Assembly (NCBI GenBank): GCA_024696155.1
Contig: JAILHD010000056.1
Location: forward strand, 1-64,000
DNA length: 64,000 nucleotides
Reading direction: 5' to 3'
Source: Treponema sp.
GTDB taxonomy: Bacteria; Spirochaetota; Spirochaetia; Treponematales; Treponemataceae
Shown: positions 39,137-48,544 of the stretch, one piece after another
Numbering within the stretch: position 1 is the first letter of the stretch
How the letters are laid out: each line of letters begins with the position of its first letter
Translations under genes and position numbers: made by a program
The notes under the pieces: generated by a model
Told to the model about the DNA's origin: nothing
Database searches by the model: none
The model's input: only the letters and a program-made list of their open reading frames with translations

Positions 39137-40597
39137 TTATTTTGTTTCGGCATACATTCCCACTAATTCAGGGAAGTCGTAATTCTTTTCGATGAAGTAT
39201 CTTAAATCAAAGTCCTCATGCGTTACTACAACAAGGATTGTTGCATGACTTGCAAGGTAATCAGAAATTACCTTCATTACATGCAAACGTGTATCAAAGT
39301 CGATATGCGCAAAAGGTTCATCCAAAAGAAGAATATCTGGTTTTGCGGTTAAAGCGCGGGCAATATCCATACGCTTCATTTCTCCAGAAGAAAGCATCTG
39401 TGGCTTACAATCCAGATGGGCTTTTGTAAGACCTACTTTCTCAAGATTTTCTGCAAGTTCTTCAACAGTGCCTTCATTTCCTGCATCAACAATCTGCTGG
39501 AAAGAATCACGAATCTTCAAATCAGGGAAGAAACTGAATCTTGAATCCTGTTGAACAACCGCCATTCTTTTTCGATATGGCTTAAATACTTTAGGGTCCT
39601 TTCCGTTTTCAGTTGGTTTAAGGGCAACAAGATCATCACCTTCCATAAGAATCTGTCCTGTTGTTTCATCCAAAAGACGGAGGATTGCCTTAATTGTACT
39701 GGACTTACCGCATCCAGAAGGGCCAGTAATACCATAAATCGTTGAACGTTCGAAGGTAAGATTTAAGCCGCTAAAGGCCATAAACTTACGCTCTCCAAAA
39801 AGTCCACGTTTGATATAACCCTGAGAAACATCTTTAATTTCAATAGCAGAACCAGATGCTCCTTTTTTAGCCACAGGCTTTTCGTAACCTTCCATTTCTG
39901 GCAAAGTCTCAAGTCTGCTTAAATCACCATCACTTAGCATATAGTGATCTGTGAGTGTAAGACGTTTTATAAAATCAAGGTCGTGGCTTACCATAAGAAA
40001 AGTCTTTGATTTATCACAAAGAATCTCTTTATTAAGGAATTCAACAAAATTCTTTCTTAAGTTACGGTCAAGGTTTACCGTTGGTTCATCAAGAAGAATC
40101 AGGTTTCCTTTTCGTGAAAGAAGAGTCATCAATGTAATTCGCTGCATTTCACCACCCGAAACTTCATCCGGGTAAAGGCGTGCAAAAGCTTCAAAATCAA
40201 GAGTAAAAAATTCCTTAAGACGGCGAACAATTTCTTCACGACAGCCTGGAGCTAAAAGAGCAATATTCTGATCAAGTGTAAGGGCCATATTCATAACCTG
40301 CGCAGTTTCTGCAGGAATGAACATAAGACCAGACTGCTCAATTTTAGTCCACTGTGTATAATCCAGTTTATTACCGTCAATATAGGCATCAATGCCATTA
40401 ACCTTCATACTACCTTCAAATTTGAAGATGTTCATTGGCAGAATACCAGCAATTGATTTCAAGAAAACAGATTTTCCAGTTCCTGTAGGTCCCATAATTA
40501 CAGAAGCTGTTCCCGATTCAATTGCAAACGAAGTCTTTTTGAAAGTAGTTCTTTCTCTTAAGTGAATACAGAAATCAGTTAATTCTATTGGTCTCAT
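39137..40597 (-). CDS. ABC transporter ATP-binding protein with two NBDs (oligopeptide type)
   Basis: Two Walker A (GPTGTGKS, GPSGCGKS) and two signature/Walker B sets (SGGEMQRITLMTLLSRKGNLILLDEP; SSGEMKRMDIARALTAKPDILLLDEP). Confidence 0.9.
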   Translation of the reverse strand: MRPIELTDFCIHLRERTTFKKTSFAIESGTASVIMGPTGTGKSVFLKSIAGILPMNIFKFEGSMKVNGIDAYIDGNKLDYTQWTKIEQSGLMFIPAETAQVMNMALTLDQNIALLAPGCREEIVRRLKEFFTLDFEAFARLYPDEVSGGEMQRITLMTLLSRKGNLILLDEPTVNLDRNLRKNFVEFLNKEILCDKSKTFLMVSHDLDFIKRLTLTDHYMLSDGDLSRLETLPEMEGYEKPVAKKGASGSAIEIKDVSQGYIKRGLFGERKFMAFSGLNLTFERSTIYGITGPSGCGKSSTIKAILRLLDETTGQILMEGDDLVALKPTENGKDPKVFKPYRKRMAVVQQDSRFSFFPDLKIRDSFQQIVDAGNEGTVEELAENLEKVGLTKAHLDCKPQMLSSGEMKRMDIARALTAKPDILLLDEPFAHIDFDTRLHVMKVISDYLASHATILVVVTHEDFDLRYFIEKNYDFPELVGMYAETK

Positions 40598-41400
40598 GCT
40601 TCTCCCTTCTTATTACCAAGTATCATTAAGAAAGCAACACTGAGTGCCATAAGAATAACAGAAGGAATCCAGAACATAGAAGGCACGCCATCAAAACCAA
40701 GCAGAGTCTTACGATACAAAGCAATCAAGGCTCCAGGGCTTGTATGCTGAGGTGTACCTGTAGCACCAAGACCAACCTGAATTACAAATCCAAAAGATGT
40801 ATCCAATACCAGAGTCTTAAGCAAAATACCAGCTGCAACACGTTTTAAAGTATCACGCATTAAAGCTGTTTTCATAAGAACAAAAAGAATTCTGCTCTTA
40901 GCAAATCCGTAAGAACGGAATGAAACACTGTACTTCTGGTGATACAAATCAGCCAGAGGAATAGAAATACTTCTTACAGCTTCAGGCAAAACAGTAGCAG
41001 TTGCAGCAGCAACGAATACTGCAAGCGAAAGGAATGAAGAAGTTGCAGCAGAACTCTTAACCAAAGCTCCAGAAACAGGAGCGTAACAGAAAAGTGCAAT
41101 CAAAATAGATGGAATTGATTCAATTGCACCCAAAATGTTAGCAAAACCTCTTCCTGCCTTCATGGACAATACACTTACATAACCAAGTATGTAACTGAGT
41201 ATCATAGCAAATGCCATTGTTGTAACCAGAGTAATAGAAAGTTCTTTTACAGAATCAAAGAGGATTTTTACATAAATACCACTCTGCAATTCTTCAGAGA
41301 ACATTCCCTTAAACCAGTTGTAAGGCAACCATGAAATTACCAGAGGCGAAAGAAGAACAATTATAAAAATTGTAAAAAGAATCTTAAATTGTTTTTTCAT
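40594..41400 (-). CDS. ABC transporter permease (DppC/OppC-like)
   Basis: Polytopic; VLPEAVRSISIPLADLYHQKYSVSFRSYGFAKSRI loop; 4-bp overlap with the ATPase gene. Confidence 0.78.
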   Translation of the reverse strand: MKKQFKILFTIFIIVLLSPLVISWLPYNWFKGMFSEELQSGIYVKILFDSVKELSITLVTTMAFAMILSYILGYVSVLSMKAGRGFANILGAIESIPSILIALFCYAPVSGALVKSSAATSSFLSLAVFVAAATATVLPEAVRSISIPLADLYHQKYSVSFRSYGFAKSRILFVLMKTALMRDTLKRVAAGILLKTLVLDTSFGFVIQVGLGATGTPQHTSPGALIALYRKTLLGFDGVPSMFWIPSVILMALSVAFLMILGNKKGEA

Positions 41401-42259
41401 ATACCCTCGGATAAATCAAGAAGAGAATAGTCTTTACACAGAAAGACACAACCGCATTAATACAAAGCAAAACAAATACAGAAGTAACAAGCAAATCTGT
41501 ATCAGTTTCTACAAGCGCATCAATAAGGTTACTACCCAATCCTGGGAAACTGTATGCAATTTCTGCAATGGTTACAGAACCAATAATTGCAGGAACTTTA
41601 CCAGCTAAGTAAGGAATAAAGCGTGGCAAACTAGACTGAAAAAGATAACCAGAATAAGAACCAGGCACAGGGAAAAATCTTCCGCGACTTCTACCCAAAG
41701 TAGAATATACAATAGCATGTGTCTGATTTACCTGAGCCAGCATATCGGTTCTAAGGAAGTTTGTAGCATCCCAAGAAAGACCACCCATAATAACAGTTAC
41801 AAATGCAATAACAAAAAATGGAACTGTTCCCAACATAATATAAGCAAGCCAGAATCCAATAAACAATGGAACGGCTGCAAGCAATGATGTAATGAACATC
41901 ACTACCTTTTCAATTTTCTCGCTAGTCTTTTTACCAAAATTAAGAGCCATATAACGACTTGTAACCGCATAAGACGAACAAACTAAAGCAATAAGGATTA
42001 CAAATATAAGAGAGAACATTGCCAAAGGGAATGTCTGACTAGCACCAGCAAAAATAATTTGACCTGAAGTAAAACCTACAGTATTAGAATTAGCATGACC
42101 AGAAATAAAAAGTAAAAATGATTTTACTGCATCCAGGTACGCATCGGATGGAGCTCCGATGGAAAGAAGATACAAAGCGGACAGAACAACAGTTCCAACC
42201 ACGGCAAATACAATGCCGTGGAGGAGCAATTCTCTGACCAAAAATCGGAAAAATCGCAT
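41384..42259 (-). CDS. ABC transporter permease (DppB/OppB-like)
   Basis: Polytopic; EIAYSFPGLGSNLIDALVETDTDLLVTSVFVL resembles the OppB C-terminal motif. Confidence 0.82.
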   Translation of the reverse strand: MRFFRFLVRELLLHGIVFAVVGTVVLSALYLLSIGAPSDAYLDAVKSFLLFISGHANSNTVGFTSGQIIFAGASQTFPLAMFSLIFVILIALVCSSYAVTSRYMALNFGKKTSEKIEKVVMFITSLLAAVPLFIGFWLAYIMLGTVPFFVIAFVTVIMGGLSWDATNFLRTDMLAQVNQTHAIVYSTLGRSRGRFFPVPGSYSGYLFQSSLPRFIPYLAGKVPAIIGSVTIAEIAYSFPGLGSNLIDALVETDTDLLVTSVFVLLCINAVVSFCVKTILFLIYPRVYEKTI

Positions 42260-42274
42260 TATTAAGACCTCTGT

Positions 42275-43873
42275 TTAGTCCTTAAACTTCCAATCTTCAG
42301 CAGAAAGGAACGGGTTATCTGTTCCAATAGCAACGTTTGCTAAACCTCGCGAGTAAACGTCTTTCTGCAGAGAACAAAGAGGCAAAGTAGGAGACAGATC
42401 ACAAACCTTCTGGTTGAGCTGAAGAGTAAGCTCAATCCATTTTTCTGTTACAACAGCTTTTTCCCATTTGTCAAATAATGAATCAAGTTCTTTATTTGCA
42501 ATTCCAGTAATGTTTTCAGAACCATTAGAACGGTAAATATTTCCAATGCTTGAGTAGATGTTGTCAAAGCCTTCGTAGTACATAAGTGCAAGTTCATAAG
42601 ATTTTTCTTTGAAAATCATTCTCTTATAAACCTGATCACCAGTACGTTTTACTTCAACGTTCAATCCAATTTCTGCAAGCTGTTTTGCAATGCCTTCTGC
42701 AAGCTCCTTACCAAATTCACCCATAGAATCAGGGTAGATAAGTTTTGCATTCTGACCAGAAATATCACCAGTTTTTGCAAGCTTCTTAGCCTTAGACAAA
42801 TCATAAGGAAGACGATCTGGCAAAGGATCTGAAACATATTCAGGAATATTCATGGCAAAAAGATTTGAAGGGAACAAACCATAGTTAAGAACGACACCTT
42901 CATCCTTGTCTGTAATTCCAGGAACAAGTTTAGTTTTGTTCAAAGCCATAGCCATTGCCTGACGACCTTCTGCCTTAGGGAAGAGACTTGTATTAATAGA
43001 AACATTGTAGAATGCATAAGGCATGTAAGAATTAATATCAACCTTAGACATTTTTGCAACGTTATCACGATCCATTGGATTTGTTTCAAGTACAAGATTG
43101 ATACGTCCCTTTTTCAATTCGTTCATACGAACAATAGGGTCAATAACTCTCTTGATTACAATTGAATCAACCTTTGGACGTGACTTAAAGTAAAGTCCGT
43201 TTGCTGTAAATGTAAGCCATTTACCAATTTCCCATTTTGTAAGTTTAAATGGACCGGTTCCGATTGGTTCTGTTGCGAATCTGCGTTCAAGTTCACCTTC
43301 ACGCATATTTACATCCATTTCTTTTCCTTCAAAACGAGAAGGAACAATTTTGAATGTAAGAACAGGATAAGCACGGAATTCCGGCATAGGATTTTTGAAT
43401 ACGATTTCTACAGTCTTATCATCAATTGCCTTACAGCTTTCAATGAAAGAATTGATATAATCGCGTTTTGGAGACTTATTTTCTTCAAGGACATAGGCAT
43501 TGTATGAATATACAACGTCTTCTGCCATCAAAGGAGTTTCATCGTGCCACATTACATCTTCGCGAAGAGTAATAGTATAAGTTTTCTTATCTTTCTGGTT
43601 CTGCACGATGTTTTCTGCAAGACCAAGCTCTGTGTACAATCTTCCTGAGGCAGGGTCTACTTCAAAGTTTGTAAGACCATCAAAAATAAGTTCGCTGGCA
43701 TTCAAACCTGATGTATTCTGCTCAAGAACAGGGTTCAATGAATCTGGCAAAGTCGAAACTGCTGCTACAGCACCTTTTGGCTGTACCTTCCAGATTACGA
43801 CACCAAGAACAGCTGCCACAACTGCAACACCTGCGACAACTGCCAAAATTAGGCTTTTCTTACTCAATTTCAT
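42275..43873 (-). CDS. Family 5 extracellular solute-binding protein
   Basis: TLPDSLNPVLEQNTSGLNASELIFDGLTNF; LREDVMWHDETPLMAEDVVYSYN; GTGPFKLTKWE. Confidence 0.87.
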   Translation of the reverse strand: MKLSKKSLILAVVAGVAVVAAVLGVVIWKVQPKGAVAAVSTLPDSLNPVLEQNTSGLNASELIFDGLTNFEVDPASGRLYTELGLAENIVQNQKDKKTYTITLREDVMWHDETPLMAEDVVYSYNAYVLEENKSPKRDYINSFIESCKAIDDKTVEIVFKNPMPEFRAYPVLTFKIVPSRFEGKEMDVNMREGELERRFATEPIGTGPFKLTKWEIGKWLTFTANGLYFKSRPKVDSIVIKRVIDPIVRMNELKKGRINLVLETNPMDRDNVAKMSKVDINSYMPYAFYNVSINTSLFPKAEGRQAMAMALNKTKLVPGITDKDEGVVLNYGLFPSNLFAMNIPEYVSDPLPDRLPYDLSKAKKLAKTGDISGQNAKLIYPDSMGEFGKELAEGIAKQLAEIGLNVEVKRTGDQVYKRMIFKEKSYELALMYYEGFDNIYSSIGNIYRSNGSENITGIANKELDSLFDKWEKAVVTEKWIELTLQLNQKVCDLSPTLPLCSLQKDVYSRGLANVAIGTDNPFLSAEDWKFKD

Positions 43874-43875
43874 AA

Positions 43876-45333
43876 TTAACGCATCCTTGTAATAAATGAA
43901 CTATAAACAACTACTTCACCTGAATAGCTGTCTGTCTTGCCTTTCTGAATCTCGAAGAAGTAATTCTGACCTTTGAGCTGGCTGCCAGCATTCAATACAG
44001 GCCAAGAGTTTCCTACACGTGAGCTTCGGCTTACGAGATCCTGCAAATTATTTTTTTCAATGAGTTTTCCACTCTTTGTGTTTTCATTAAATACACGAAC
44101 AGTACGGTTATCTTTGAGAGTAATAACAAGGTCGTTCATCTGTCCCTTAGGAATAGAAACCATACCCCACCAGTATTCATCGCCCTTAACACCTTTTGCA
44201 CTGAATTTAGCTGGACGTGATTTCTGGCTTTCTGCAGTAGAACCTGGCTGAGCATTGAACAAACCAATCATAAGAGGCATTACAGTCTTACCACGGCTTT
44301 CAATCTCTTTTTTGTTTGCAATTTCGCGGTTAATCTGAGCAATCTTTGCATGCAAGTCATTTTTCTGAGCTGTTACGTCATCAATAACATCCTGACTTAC
44401 ATTCTTGTTATGCTTTTCTGCAAAATCAAGAAGCTCTGCGTAAATTGTATCAATGTTCTTTTCTACAGATTCATAGTGAGCAAGAATTTCTTCCAGTGTG
44501 AATGAACCGTTCTTTCCAGAACCAGTTCCTTCCGGCTGGCGTGCAAATTCTTCACCAATCTTATCTTTGTAATCATAAACCTTATCGCGGAATACACCTT
44601 CAAGCTGAATAGCTATGTCCTGGCGAACCTTTTTAAAGCCACGAGCATTTGCTGCAACACCGTTTGTTTTTCCAACAGGTGAATTTGCAACAAGAGTATT
44701 AACTTCTGATTCTGCAGCTGTACACTTTGCAAGAACTTCGTGGAAAGCTGCAACCTTAGCATCAAAGTCTTCAATCTCGTTAGCTTTGTTAGCCTGATCA
44801 AGCAAAGAAGCACGTTTTGAAGCAATCTTGTTACAAACGTCTACTTCTTTACCGGCTTCATCGAGCTTAGAATTGCTACCATAAATTTCTACAGCAGTTT
44901 TATACATCTTCTTTGCTTCGTTTACTTTTCCAGCAGTAAGAAGATTATCAATTCTGTCTGCAGTAAGGTTTGCACCTTTTTCTTTTACATTTGCAGGTAA
45001 ATTCAAGGCTTTATCAAGAGCACTGAATTTAGCAAGTGCTGTGTTACAAGCCGAAAGAAGTTTTCCTTCGTTTGTAGCTTTTACAGAATCTGTACTATCA
45101 AGAGCGGCATTACCTGCATTGAACAAATCAATGTAGCTCAAGTACTTTTTCTGTTTTGCGGAATCCTCGATTTCTACCCAGTATGCACGTGCAGACTCAG
45201 GTCCTCTGGAATTCCATGCATTTATACCTCGTCCAACAGCTGGATCTTTATCACCAACGTCTGTTGACAAACAAGAACTGAATACCAATGCTGCCATTGA
45301 CACCAGAACTGTTGCTACCTTTTTAAATCTCAT
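43876..45333 (-). CDS. Hypothetical helical lipoprotein
   Basis: Lipobox VFSSC; helical central region; overlaps the upstream gene by 4 bp. Confidence 0.65.
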   Translation of the reverse strand: MRFKKVATVLVSMAALVFSSCLSTDVGDKDPAVGRGINAWNSRGPESARAYWVEIEDSAKQKKYLSYIDLFNAGNAALDSTDSVKATNEGKLLSACNTALAKFSALDKALNLPANVKEKGANLTADRIDNLLTAGKVNEAKKMYKTAVEIYGSNSKLDEAGKEVDVCNKIASKRASLLDQANKANEIEDFDAKVAAFHEVLAKCTAAESEVNTLVANSPVGKTNGVAANARGFKKVRQDIAIQLEGVFRDKVYDYKDKIGEEFARQPEGTGSGKNGSFTLEEILAHYESVEKNIDTIYAELLDFAEKHNKNVSQDVIDDVTAQKNDLHAKIAQINREIANKKEIESRGKTVMPLMIGLFNAQPGSTAESQKSRPAKFSAKGVKGDEYWWGMVSIPKGQMNDLVITLKDNRTVRVFNENTKSGKLIEKNNLQDLVSRSSRVGNSWPVLNAGSQLKGQNYFFEIQKGKTDSYSGEVVVYSSFITRMR

Positions 45334-46946
45334 TTAGAAACCTCCTTTACTAAACGGAATCCTACATCAGGATATCCAGTATTTAAATCAACATTCTTGT
45401 AGTTTGAGATTCTTAAGTCTGCAGGACCGTCCATCCATGAACCGCCTTTTACAGTACGAAGATCGTTTTCTTCTTTTTCGTTCTTGTTTGATGTTGTCCA
45501 TTCCCATACGTTTCCAGACATATCAACAAGACCAAGTCCATTGTTTCCGTTTTCAAATGAACCTACAGGAGAAGGACCATTAAAGAGTCCGTTTCCCTTA
45601 AAGTTTGCATTCTTGTCCTTTTTAGGATCATCATCACCCCAAGGGTAAATAAACTGTGCACCACCACGGGCTGCTTTTTCCCATTCTTCTTCTACAGGAA
45701 GGCGGAATGTACATTCAAGCTGACCAGAAAGCCATTCTGCATAGCCCTGTGCATCTGTCAGACTAACGCCAATGATTGGCTGCAAAGGATTACTGTAATC
45801 TTCGTTATCAACATATTCTGGATTTGATTCTGCACGTGTAAGATAAACATAAGCCATATACTGAATGTTTGTTACAGGAGCAACAGACATTTCAAAGGCT
45901 GGTAAGTCAACTTCGTGAGCAACTTCGCGCTGAGAAGCTTTTTTATCATTTTCGAGTTTTCCTGCCATGAATTTTCCAGCAGCAACTTCTACAGTTTTGA
46001 AAGCTTCTGAAATATCTTCTACACAATAAAAGCGGGCTTCTTCTGCAGAGCTTGCATCAATCTTTCTCATTTCTGCAGTTGAGTTTTTAACCTGAGCAAG
46101 AGCTGTAGAAATTGTAAGTGAAACAACTCTGTTCTGATATTCTTCTGCAACAGGATATTCAACAGTTACGTTTCCACTGTCATCTGTTGTAAGATAAGAA
46201 ACAACTTCTGATGTTTCTGCACCTTCAGAAATAACTGAAACATATGGAACTTCCCAAACAGCTTTTACAGTAAGACCAGCAACTTCTTTTCCAGAGCCGT
46301 CTTTTACAGTTACAACAACAGGTGTTTCTGGTGTAATGATTTTATCTTTTACAGAAAAAGACATTTCAAGTTCAGCAGCAAGCTTAGCACATACACTTTC
46401 TACCTTGCGGGAGAAAAGTTCTGTTCCGTTGTTCTGAAGAGTCAAAAGATCTGATTCTCCATTCACTGCCAGTGTAGAAAGGATTTCTGCTGCAAAACTG
46501 AATTTTTCTGCAACGTCTTTCTTAGAATTGAAATTATTATAAGCAGATGATAAAGAAGTGCGGAGTTTAGCAGTATAAGCTTCTTCCGCTTTTTCCCAAT
46601 CTTTATCTTTCATGCGGTAAGTTACAGTTTTACCATCTTTACTAGCCTGGAAAGGTTTTTCGTTCCCAAGTCTTGCTTTTACAACATCGTCACCTACAGT
46701 AACTTTTGATGCTGCTGGATTTGTAAGTCTTACAGTAGCAGTTAAAGCGTTCTCAATAAGATCGCGCTTTGCCATAAAATCTGCTTCTTCTTTTGTTGCG
46801 GATTTACCATAACCATAATAGAAACCTGGTTCTTCTTTTACCAATTCATTCTTTGGTTTTGAAAATGCATTCTCGCTGCACAACAAAGCCAGGCAAGCAG
46901 AAAAAACAAAGAATCTGATATGATTCTTTCCAAATCGATTAAACAT
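45330..46946 (-). CDS. Exported protein with C-terminal formylglycine-generating-enzyme/SUMF1-type domain
   Basis: VTNIQYMAYVYLTRAE, GVSLTDAQGYAEWLSGQLECTFRLPVEEEWEKAARGG, YPWGDDD, GLVDMSGNVWEWTTS, VKGGSWMDGPADLRIS, DVGFRLVKE. Start placed at MFNRFGKNH after GGAGG. Confidence 0.85.
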   Translation of the reverse strand: MFNRFGKNHIRFFVFSACLALLCSENAFSKPKNELVKEEPGFYYGYGKSATKEEADFMAKRDLIENALTATVRLTNPAASKVTVGDDVVKARLGNEKPFQASKDGKTVTYRMKDKDWEKAEEAYTAKLRTSLSSAYNNFNSKKDVAEKFSFAAEILSTLAVNGESDLLTLQNNGTELFSRKVESVCAKLAAELEMSFSVKDKIITPETPVVVTVKDGSGKEVAGLTVKAVWEVPYVSVISEGAETSEVVSYLTTDDSGNVTVEYPVAEEYQNRVVSLTISTALAQVKNSTAEMRKIDASSAEEARFYCVEDISEAFKTVEVAAGKFMAGKLENDKKASQREVAHEVDLPAFEMSVAPVTNIQYMAYVYLTRAESNPEYVDNEDYSNPLQPIIGVSLTDAQGYAEWLSGQLECTFRLPVEEEWEKAARGGAQFIYPWGDDDPKKDKNANFKGNGLFNGPSPVGSFENGNNGLGLVDMSGNVWEWTTSNKNEKEENDLRTVKGGSWMDGPADLRISNYKNVDLNTGYPDVGFRLVKEVSK

Positions 46947-47263
46947 ATTTTCCTCCAAATATGACTTAGCTCTTGTCCTACGTTTTTTCCAATTATTTAC
47001 TTTTTATGTTTAATCTAACTTTTTGTTCTTTTTCTAACTTTTTGTTTTTTCTCTATCATCCAATTGTCCATTAAATTTCGTTCAATTGTCAAGTAGAAAT
47101 ATTATTTTTTGTTATGAAATACATATGAATTCATACAAAAAAGTGCGTTTTTTTATTTCTGAAAACGTAGAATAAGAATCTAAGTCATATACTTGTTAAA
47201 CAAAATCTTGTTATAAAAATTACACACAAAAAACAATTTTTTTTATTTTCAGGGAGATTTTTG

Positions 47264-47297
47264 CAAAAAAAAAAAGGCTGTCCTGAAAAGGACAGCC
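47264..47297 (-). terminator. Rho-independent terminator after the M20 peptidase
   Basis: A11 run then GGCTGTCC-tgaaaa-GGACAGCC (minus-strand U tract). Confidence 0.85.
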
Positions 47298-47320
47298 GGT
47301 ATTCATCAATACTGATATAA

Positions 47321-48532
47321 CTATCTGAACAATTCTACAAGTGTCATTGCATCTGCAAGAAGATTTTCAACCTTACAGTATTCATTAGGTTGATGAGCCT
47401 GATCATCAAGGGTACTCCATACAGCAGCATCAATTCCTTCGCGGCGAAGTTCTGCAGCAACAGTGCCTCCACCAATACCAATGCATTTTGCATCAATTCC
47501 GTGAACTTTCTTAAGAGCTTCTGCAAGTTTTCTTACAACAGGAGCATCTGCAGGGCTTGCTGGAGATTCTGATTTCTGAGGAGTTTCATATTCAACTCTT
47601 ACTCCATATTTCTTTTCAATTTCTGTACAGATTTCATCAACCTTTTCTGTTACCTGTGCAAGAGAATAGCAAGGTAAAATTCGGCAATCAAAACAGCTTA
47701 CATCTTCGCCAGGAATAATGTTGATTCCGTCTACATTCTTAAGACGCATTGTAGGCTGGAAAGTTGAATAAGGAGGTTCAAAAAGAGCATCGCGCTTATC
47801 AAATACCTTTTCCAGTCCGTTGATTTTTAGGGCAAGTTCGCTTGCTGCAAGGCAGGCATTTGCACCGTTGTCTGGACGTGAACCGTGTGTCTGTTTTCCA
47901 AAAACATGAACACGAAGCCACAAAAGGTTCTTTTCTGCAATTTCAATTGTCTCACCTTTTGGATCTCCACCATCAGGAATAAGGATTAAATCCTGCTTTT
48001 TAAAGAGGTCTGTATTCTTTAAAAGCCATACCATTCCTAAGTCACTTCCACATTCTTCATCAGCAGCAAAAAGAAGTTTTATTGTATAAGAAGGAGTGAT
48101 TTTATTCTTTATAAAATAAAGAGCTGCAAGGACTCCAGAAATAAGTCCCTGCTGATTGTCTTCTACACCGCGGCCGTACAAAACGCCGTCTTTTTCTACG
48201 CATTCCCATGGATTTGTGTCCCAGAGTTTTAAGTCGCCTGTAGGAACTACGTCCATATGGGCAATGCTCCATACAGTATGTTCATCACTCTGACCTGAAA
48301 TTGTTGCAACAAGATTAGGACGAACACCAGAACTTACACGGCTGTCTGGAGCATCATACTGTTCAAGATGTTCAAAACCATGCAAAAAAAGCCATTTTTT
48401 GAGAGCCGCACATTTTTCGCTTTCACCATCGCCACCGTTCTGAGGGGCCATTGCCTTAATTGAAGTAAGAAGTTTTTCAAGTTCAATAGCAAGGGCACGA
48501 TTTTCGTTCATAAAAGTACGTATGTCTGTCAT
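47321..48532 (-). CDS. M20-family metallopeptidase (Sapep-like)
   Basis: TVWSIAHMDVVPTGD, GRGVEDNQQGLISG, LLFAADEECGSD, GIGGGTVAAELRREGIDAAVWS. Confidence 0.88.
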   Translation of the reverse strand: MTDIRTFMNENRALAIELEKLLTSIKAMAPQNGGDGESEKCAALKKWLFLHGFEHLEQYDAPDSRVSSGVRPNLVATISGQSDEHTVWSIAHMDVVPTGDLKLWDTNPWECVEKDGVLYGRGVEDNQQGLISGVLAALYFIKNKITPSYTIKLLFAADEECGSDLGMVWLLKNTDLFKKQDLILIPDGGDPKGETIEIAEKNLLWLRVHVFGKQTHGSRPDNGANACLAASELALKINGLEKVFDKRDALFEPPYSTFQPTMRLKNVDGINIIPGEDVSCFDCRILPCYSLAQVTEKVDEICTEIEKKYGVRVEYETPQKSESPASPADAPVVRKLAEALKKVHGIDAKCIGIGGGTVAAELRREGIDAAVWSTLDDQAHQPNEYCKVENLLADAMTLVELFR

Positions 48533-48544
48533 AAAAAAAATCCT

